Of a stretch of DNA of 56,293 nucleotides, positions 51,718 to 56,293 are shown in pieces (position 1 is the first letter of the stretch; every line of letters begins with the position of its first letter). This DNA comes from Candidatus Uhrbacteria bacterium GW2011_GWF2_39_13. GTDB lineage: Bacteria; Patescibacteriota; Patescibacteriia; UBA9934; GWF2-40-263. The stretch covers positions 1 to 56,293 of the forward strand of contig LBWG01000011.1 in assembly GCA_000993535.1 (NCBI GenBank), in the 5' to 3' direction. Position numbers and translations under genes: made by a program. Below the pieces are notes generated by a model. It was not told the origin of the DNA. It made no database searches and saw only the letters and a list, made by a program, of their open reading frames with translations.

Positions 51718-52644
51718 CTATTCGTTTACAGCAAGAGCACGTTCGTTTTCTTGAGATTTTTTAAAACCTTCGTCTAATTCCGTAATACAGGTGTTGAGCA
51801 GCGAGTGTAACCATTCTGGATAGGGTTGAAGTTGCACCCCGCGTTTATTTATAAGATCGGGTTCATTCACAAAACGACGAAGCCAGGCAATAGCCGCTTG
51901 ATGTGTTTGGTTTCCACGATGAGGAGCGCGTTGGGCTTGATATTTATCAAACAACACCGTCCAAATCTCTTTACGCTCCAATGGTCTCCCCAAAGACGGA
52001 ATCATTAATATCTCACTTGAAAGATCAACAAGACCATCGGGATTCACTCCTTCAAGGATATGATGCAAACTCGCAAGGACTTTCACTTCTTGAGAAATTT
52101 CGGTTTCGTTTTGTAAAAGTCCATAGGTCCACCCTGCATGCAGATTAAAAAAGGTACGCATGTTTGTATTTGGAGCAATCCCCATTGCTTCAAGAAGTTT
52201 AAAATGTTCTTCTCCCTCAAGCTTCAATTCTTTATTTATGTCGAAAAAATCATAAAGAGTAAAATCGCGGGGATTACCAGGTAAGCTCTTTGAAGATCCA
52301 TATATTTTGGCAATCAATTCTTTTTGTTCTTGTACGGCATCAATAGGTCCTGTTTTCCCAATATCTGTAAAAAGAGAGGCTTGTTGAATATGTAACCAAT
52401 CCATCACATCTAATCTTCTTTCAGAATCCATCAAATCAACACTATGTGTTAAAGAGGCACATTCAACTTCGTCCTCAAACGTTTGTTGTTCTTTCAATAA
52501 AAGACGAAAATGTTCTTGCAGCATGGGAGAAAAACGCTCAAAACGCAAACGAACATTCTGAAAAACCTCTCGCAAACGACGATCCATTCGCTCTTTCTCA
52601 AGCGAGATAACCACTGCGTGAGTTGATTCGTCTTCTAAAAACAT
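51718..52644 (-). CDS. HD-domain-like protein with degenerate motif
   Basis: 308 residues. The middle region resembles an HD phosphohydrolase: SLTHSVDLMD helix, LHIQQASLFTDIGKTGP (an HD-type HDIGK with His replaced by Thr), and LASLHHILEGVNPDGL (typical HH/HE-x-DG). The replaced histidine suggests altered or lost catalysis. Start MFLEDEST lies upstream of rlmI-like gene. Function unknown. Confidence 0.55.
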   Translation of the reverse strand: MFLEDESTHAVVISLEKERMDRRLREVFQNVRLRFERFSPMLQEHFRLLLKEQQTFEDEVECASLTHSVDLMDSERRLDVMDWLHIQQASLFTDIGKTGPIDAVQEQKELIAKIYGSSKSLPGNPRDFTLYDFFDINKELKLEGEEHFKLLEAMGIAPNTNMRTFFNLHAGWTYGLLQNETEISQEVKVLASLHHILEGVNPDGLVDLSSEILMIPSLGRPLERKEIWTVLFDKYQAQRAPHRGNQTHQAAIAWLRRFVNEPDLINKRGVQLQPYPEWLHSLLNTCITELDEGFKKSQENERALAVNE

Positions 52645-52705
52645 AACAATCTAAAAACCATTCAAATTATGATCAAAGTGTAACACACCCTCCTCAAATA
52701 AAAAC

Positions 52706-52766
52706 ACACCCTTAGCGTCAGGAATACATGCTCGTATTCTTGAAGCGCTATGGGTGTTTTTGTTTT
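52706..52766 (-). terminator. Long terminator hairpin of the kinase-like gene
   Basis: ACACCC...GGGTGT outer stem, AGCG/CGCT and TCAGGAATAC/GTATTCTTGA inner stems, with T tracts on both strands. Confidence 0.75.
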
Positions 52767-52775
52767 TAAAATTTT

Positions 52776-53873
52776 TTACGTTTCAAAAATCCAGCGGACG
52801 TTATGTTTTTTTAAAATAATCGCTTTAACCCGAGCCATGGAGACAATGATTTGGTCTGGATTAGAATATGGTTGTACACCATACTTTCGAATCTGTTCCC
52901 ATGCATGTTCAATCCAACCTACCTCATCAAAGTCATCGAAACCCATGATGGTTCCAACAAAGCTGTTAACTTCGTCTGCTGCTAAACGATAGGCTTCTTT
53001 CATTTCCTGAACCGACAATGGTTTCAATGTTTTTATTTCCCTATCACTCAGACGAGTTTCGGGCTTTCTTTGTCCTCCTGTAGGAAAGTAAGCCACGGGA
53101 TCAATCCAAACAACACTCCCATCATCACGCTCTCGAAAATTTGTTTTAGGAACACCTTGTGGATGAACCTTATCGATGTCTACATAATTCCAAAGTTCAA
53201 CTCCTTTACGTTTTTGTTCTTCTATATAATCTTCCGATATTGTCGCGGCAGCATAATAGGTGGATTCGAAATCTTCAGAGAACGTGGCTTCTTTTGGAAC
53301 GAATTCTACACAAGTCATTTGTCCTGAAGCAAACAAAAATTGTGGAAACTCCACTCCAAGTTTTTGAAATGAATCCTTGAGATCAAGTTGGAGGGATTGT
53401 ATTTGAAGCATTTCATTAATATAGGGTTGATGAACCTTACTGTAAGAGAGATGAATTTTGATAATGTATATCCGTTCATTTACCTGGAGTTTATAGACAA
53501 CAGACTGTGCGCCCTGACCCAAGTATTCCAGAGAACGACCCCGTCCTAGATCTAAACGTTTTTTTGGAATAACAAGATGACGATCTTCAAACGTTGGAGA
53601 AAGTTCTTGAAGGGCTCTATCAAGATTTTTTAAAATTCCTGAATTCTCCTTTAAAAATTGTTCTCCCACTTCTGAAACAAGAAGGGAAGATTTTGTTTCC
53701 TTGCCTTCACGATCACGGTAAGCAAGCTCTGGAGACGTAAAGACTCTATTTCCAAAACGATCGCGTTGTTTTTTACGGGCCTCCTGTTCTACATGCTGAA
53801 GAGGAGCGTCGGTCTTAATAAACGGTTTATCGTGCATATGTCCACCCTGAAATCGTTCTTGCCCTTCTCTCAT
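52776..53873 (-). CDS. Protein-kinase-fold-like protein
   Basis: 365 residues. From about 115: YLGQGAQSVVYKLQ (glycine-rich loop, 118-130) followed by IYIIKIH with the candidate ATP-binding lysine Lys139, as in kinase-like folds. The catalytic HRD-type motif is not clear; WIDPVAY could stand where DFG normally lies. This may be a pseudokinase. ATG 53873 or 53837 (the second has GGTGGA upstream). No recognised partner. Confidence 0.5.
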   Translation of the reverse strand: MREGQERFQGGHMHDKPFIKTDAPLQHVEQEARKKQRDRFGNRVFTSPELAYRDREGKETKSSLLVSEVGEQFLKENSGILKNLDRALQELSPTFEDRHLVIPKKRLDLGRGRSLEYLGQGAQSVVYKLQVNERIYIIKIHLSYSKVHQPYINEMLQIQSLQLDLKDSFQKLGVEFPQFLFASGQMTCVEFVPKEATFSEDFESTYYAAATISEDYIEEQKRKGVELWNYVDIDKVHPQGVPKTNFRERDDGSVVWIDPVAYFPTGGQRKPETRLSDREIKTLKPLSVQEMKEAYRLAADEVNSFVGTIMGFDDFDEVGWIEHAWEQIRKYGVQPYSNPDQIIVSMARVKAIILKKHNVRWIFET

Positions 53874-53936
53874 AAGATAACAATCCGGATATATTTTCTG
53901 TTTTTAAAATCTACGAAAATTTTCTTTCTTAAAATT

Positions 53937-54149
53937 CTAAGGAAGCGAATTTGCTCGGTCTTGCAGGCGTTGATCTGCTGAAGATTGATCTTGCTGATTT
54001 TGTTGAATTTTTGATTTAACGGCTGACTCAAAAAATCCACCTGAAAGCCCCAGAGCTGAGCCAATAGCACTTGGAAACCATCCTTGAGATCCTTCCGAGG
54101 CTTCACCTACGGAATGAATAACGGATTGGAGAATGTGAAAAAAATCCAT
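53937..54149 (-). CDS. Small unknown protein downstream of PrsW-like gene
   Basis: 70 residues beginning MDFFHILQSVIHSV. An N-terminal helix, a Gly/Ser-rich hydrophobic segment (IGSALGLSGGFF) and a Gln-rich tail. It starts 11 bp after the PrsW-like stop, so it is probably co-transcribed. A real gene is plausible but unproven. Confidence 0.45.
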   Translation of the reverse strand: MDFFHILQSVIHSVGEASEGSQGWFPSAIGSALGLSGGFFESAVKSKIQQNQQDQSSADQRLQDRANSLP

Positions 54150-54160
54150 AAAAGAAAAAA

Positions 54161-55150
54161 TTATTTTGATTGAATCTTTGTAGACTCTTCCCAAGCCAAT
54201 GAGTTAGCCGCCCGAAGATTTCTGGAAAAAGCAGAACCAGCGTCTACCCAATTCTTTTTTGCTTTAAGTGAATCCAAGAACACTTTTCCACTTTTCTTTA
54301 CGACCTCTTGCTCCTGAGGATGAGTTACAAAAAACTGACGAAGGTTGTTGATGTCTGTGCGTAAAATAAACACCAAAAAAACAAGAAAAATCCATGGGGT
54401 CAACATTCCTCCACCAAAAGAAAGAAGAGCAGTGGTTCCTGTTACATAATAAAAATTGGACAGAGCGTGTTCTCCTACAATCCACACAAATGCAAAGACA
54501 GGAACAATCCACCACCATGTTCGCTGTTTGTTTTTCAAAAAAAGACCAATCGCCGCTCCCATTCCAATAAGCCCCGTTGCGGCTGCGTGTCCCACATAAC
54601 CAAATTTCTCTCCATCAACATAAATCCCCAAAGCATCAGAAAAAAAGTAGAGATCACCAATATGAGGACCGTAAGTAAAAGGAAAGGAAACTCCCTGCCA
54701 AAAAGATTTCTCAAACAAACTAAATCCAGCACTACACATCACACAAAGAAACAGAACATCAGAAAAATTAAAAGGATTCTTTTTATCTCGATAAACAAAA
54801 AAGACGGGAATAAAGACTGGAAGAAATTTTAGTATTTCTTCCCCAACAGCAATAAGGGTTTCTCCAAAAATCGTATCATGAAAACCAAGCAGACCAACGA
54901 GATTCCAAAAAAGAATAGAACCCAATCCTGCAATCAGAATCCCTTGAAAAAAGAGTTGAAGTCCGTAACGAAAACTCACTGTTTTAGTAAAAAGAGTAAG
55001 AATAAAAATCTCAAACACGAACCATAGGTCAATCCAAACAAAGGAAGGATTTCTGATAAAAAACGTTGCGAACACAATCGTCGCTCCCAACATCATCAAT
55101 AAAGTCGATTTTTGGAAACGATCTAATATATTTTTAAAAGAAGTGGACAT
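54161..55150 (-). CDS. PrsW-like intramembrane protease family protein
   Basis: 329 residues with about nine membrane segments. Family motifs appear as AVGEEILKF (EExxK, Glu104-Lys108), GFSLFEK (FxxxE), GHAAATGLIG and GEHALSNF. PrsW-type proteins cleave anti-sigma factors or other membrane substrates. The C-terminal 60 residues are soluble. No anti-sigma factor is nearby, so the target is unknown. Confidence 0.75.
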   Translation of the reverse strand: MSTSFKNILDRFQKSTLLMMLGATIVFATFFIRNPSFVWIDLWFVFEIFILTLFTKTVSFRYGLQLFFQGILIAGLGSILFWNLVGLLGFHDTIFGETLIAVGEEILKFLPVFIPVFFVYRDKKNPFNFSDVLFLCVMCSAGFSLFEKSFWQGVSFPFTYGPHIGDLYFFSDALGIYVDGEKFGYVGHAAATGLIGMGAAIGLFLKNKQRTWWWIVPVFAFVWIVGEHALSNFYYVTGTTALLSFGGGMLTPWIFLVFLVFILRTDINNLRQFFVTHPQEQEVVKKSGKVFLDSLKAKKNWVDAGSAFSRNLRAANSLAWEESTKIQSK

Positions 55151-55177
55151 AAAAAATTTATCAAAAAAATAAATGAA

Positions 55178-55206
55178 TTAACGTCCTTTTTTAATAAAGC
55201 TTACAT
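55178..55206 (+). promoter_or_regulatory. Possible promoter of the 25-residue ORF
   Basis: TTAACG (55178-55183), 17 bp, TTACAT (55201-55206); about 64 nt of leader. Confidence 0.4.
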
Positions 55207-55276
55207 AAATACACTAAAAACAGCAATAAAGGGCTTAAAAGATCCCGAGGATCAAACAAACCGATAAGGAAGAAAG

Positions 55277-55354
55277 ATGAACATCCACCAATGGATTTAC
55301 ATCAATGGTGGAATGGCTGTGGTCTACAGCGACACCAAAGAACAAAACAGCTGA
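55277..55354 (+). CDS. 25-residue small ORF with complete expression signals
   Basis: ATG to UGA, 26 codons, beginning MNIHQWIYINGG. A perfect AAGGA Shine-Dalgarno lies 6 nt upstream, a plausible promoter further up, and an intrinsic terminator begins at its stop codon. This complete unit is hard to explain by chance. No homology known to me; aromatic-rich, no membrane helix. Confidence 0.55.
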   Translation: MNIHQWIYINGGMAVVYSDTKEQNS

Positions 55355-55391
55355 GGGTCTTCACAACAACGTGAATACCCTCTTTTTATTT
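55353..55391 (+). terminator. Terminator of the 25-residue ORF
   Basis: GAGGGT/ACCCTC with inner TTCAC/GTGAA pairing, followed by TTTTTATTTTT. Confidence 0.8.
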
Positions 55392-55495
55392 TTCTAACGA
55401 ATCTGCGATGACTTAACGTTTATCATCTCAAGATAAAGACGCTCTACTTCAGGAATGACTCCTTAAAGGAATATCCTTCATTGTAGAATATCACA

Positions 55496-55524
55496 TTGTC
55501 ACTGGTATAAGACGATGATACTAT
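55496..55524 (+). promoter_or_regulatory. Promoter of the coiled-coil gene (leaderless)
   Basis: TTGTCA (55496-55501), 17 bp, TACTAT (55519-55524), 8 nt before the ATG at 55533. Confidence 0.65.
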
Positions 55525-55532
55525 TTCTGCGT

Positions 55533-55796
55533 ATGAACAATGACGTCACAACAAACGAAATCTTGGAATTTCTGAAAGAAAACATGGTAACAAAAGATGA
55601 ATTTCGTGAGACACTCACTGAATACGCCACACGAAAGGATCTTATTGAATTCAGATCGGATATTTTAGAATCTGTTGACCGATTTGCGAAACTGCATGAA
55701 ACGCTCGACCAAGAACTCCTCATGCTCAGAAGCAAGTACAATCGTCTGGAAGAAAGACTGGAACTTATCGAAACAAAAATTGGCATCACGGTTTAA
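55533..55796 (+). CDS. Small coiled-coil protein
   Basis: 87 residues beginning MNNDVTTNEILEFLKENMVT, predicted to be one long coiled coil. The ATG at 55533 is chosen because the promoter's -10 box lies 8 nt upstream, implying a leaderless mRNA; the longer frame would start within the promoter. Function unknown; such short MVTKDEF-type coiled-coil proteins are common in small bacterial genomes (general knowledge, not a database hit). Confidence 0.6.
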   Translation: MNNDVTTNEILEFLKENMVTKDEFRETLTEYATRKDLIEFRSDILESVDRFAKLHETLDQELLMLRSKYNRLEERLELIETKIGITV

Positions 55797-55837
55797 TGCG
55801 TATCCAATTTACTTCTCATTTCTTTTTCCCAAAAAAT

Positions 55838-55890
55838 AAAAAGACGCATCAAATGACTGGTAGCGAAAAAGTCATGATGCGTCTTTTTGT
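55838..55890 (+). terminator. Terminator of the coiled-coil gene
   Basis: AAAAGACGCATC/GATGCGTCTTTT with an inner ATGAC/GTCAT pairing; T tract follows. Confidence 0.8.
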
Positions 55891-55921
55891 TTCGCCAACG
55901 GTAGCGTTAGCGAATATGATA

Positions 55922-56044
55922 CAAAATCTCCAAATTTGGATGGACCGCGAAGGGTTGCAGGCAAAAAATGGTTGAGGCGTATTTACATACGTCGAAACAA
56001 TTTTTTGCCGAAGCACAAGCGAGACACCAAATTTGGAGATTTTG
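55922..56044 (-). repeat. Long imperfect palindrome directly after tRNA-Glu
   Basis: 18-bp perfect arms, CAAAATCTCCAAATTTGG (55922-55939) and its reverse complement (56027-56044), enclose a 10-bp stem GGCAAAAAAT/ATTTTTTGCC and a tip CGTAT-TTAC-ATACG. On the minus strand it follows the tRNA-Glu CCA end with no gap, so it would be in the tRNA precursor. No gene is visible in 55891-56044. It may be a structured RNA, processing element or insertion. Confidence 0.7.
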
Positions 56045-56119
56045 TGGTGACCCCAGGGGGAGTCGAACCCCCCTTTCCAGGATGAAAACCTGGCGTCCTA
56101 ACCGATAGACGATGGGGCC
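56045..56119 (-). tRNA. tRNA-Glu(UUC)
   Basis: 75 nt including encoded CCA. Acceptor GGCCCCA/TGGGGTC, discriminator A, anticodon stem CCAGG/CCTGG with loop TTTTCAT giving anticodon UUC, T arm GGGGG-TTCGACT-CCCCC. Confidence 0.93.
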
Positions 56120-56196
56120 TAATCGGGAAACGGCAATATCATATGTAAAATAAGAACATTCGTCAATAAAAAAGGATGACAGAAAAGGATGATTTA

Positions 56197-56293
56197 GTAA
56201 CAAGCTACCGGCAAAGCCGGTAGCGTCAGGAAAGCCCCTGCAAAGGGGCTAGACCCACCTCATCTCGAGTTGATTACCTTCTTGCGTCTTATC
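56197..56293 (-). repeat. Right copy of the 97-bp terminal inverted repeat
   Basis: Exact reverse complement of bases 3-99, ending at the contig end. Confidence 0.9.

Noticed and set aside
55907-56203. 98-codon ORF on the minus strand
   Set aside because: It covers tRNA-Glu and the adjacent palindrome; no start signals.
1-56293. CRISPR array, prophage, transposase or rRNA genes
   Set aside because: No regularly spaced repeats, phage genes, transposase motifs or rRNA sequence were seen on reading both strands.

Overview
The window looks like one contig of a streamlined bacterium using the standard bacterial code. UGA is a genuine stop in many genes (for example the tsaD UGA overlaps the tsaE start, and the first gene's UGA runs into its terminator). 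GC content is moderate. Housekeeping genes are tightly packed, a short ProRS and a split ComEC are present, many small proteins are unrecognised, and there is almost no biosynthesis. This suggests a Candidate Phyla Radiation (Patescibacteria) genome, perhaps Parcubacteria-like. That placement is inference; there is no rRNA in the window. Both ends carry the same 97-bp sequence in inverted orientation, so the contig probably stops at a genomic repeat.

Layout. 0-5.4 kb (minus strand): GNAT acetyltransferase, ndk, and an overlapping ugd-comEC-MBL-hydrolase operon. 5.4-9.3 kb: a promoter with a small ORF, an ABC exporter interrupted by an in-frame UGA, then two unknown minus-strand genes, the second with a frameshift at its start. 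9.3-18.7 kb: Nudix, leuS, a lone unknown gene, gdhA, trxB-trxA, infB and divergent truB. 18.9-23.3 kb: rny, HU, a DMT permease, proS. 23.3-30 kb: accessory genes (two unknowns, an aspartoacylase-like hydrolase, an orphan PEP-synthase-like ATP-grasp protein, a three-gene ABC-2 exporter). 30-34.5 kb: tRNA-Arg, tRNA-Lys, rnc-nusB, rpmF, gyrA. 34.5-38.1 kb: three copies of an undescribed structured element among small unknown genes. 38.3-46 kb: rpsA-like gene, ftsH, a membrane protein, pilB-type ATPase, tsaE-tsaD. 46-56 kb: upp, a secreted thioredoxin-like/TPR protein, typA, rlmI-like methyltransferase, HD-like and kinase-like proteins, a PrsW-like protein, two small ORFs or proteins, and tRNA-Glu.

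The most interesting signal is a family of about 130-160-bp foldable elements (34560-34719, 36432-36562 on the minus strand, 37937-38096). Long outer stems differ in sequence between copies but stay complementary within each copy, while the apical core of two copies is almost identical. The two plus-strand copies both have a 160-bp body flanked by short direct repeats (6 and 8 bp). Removing copy 1 with one repeat restores a 17-codon C-terminus of the neighbouring gene that ends just before gyrA. This looks like a non-autonomous mobile element with a selected RNA or DNA fold.

Expression signals are clear. Many sigma70-like promoters (TTGACA-like, 16-18 bp, TATAAT-like) and intrinsic terminators can be read. 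Several housekeeping genes (truB, HU, leuS, a coiled-coil gene) have the -10 box only 8-9 nt before the start codon, implying leaderless mRNAs. Many accessory genes instead carry strong Shine-Dalgarno sites, often with GTG starts.
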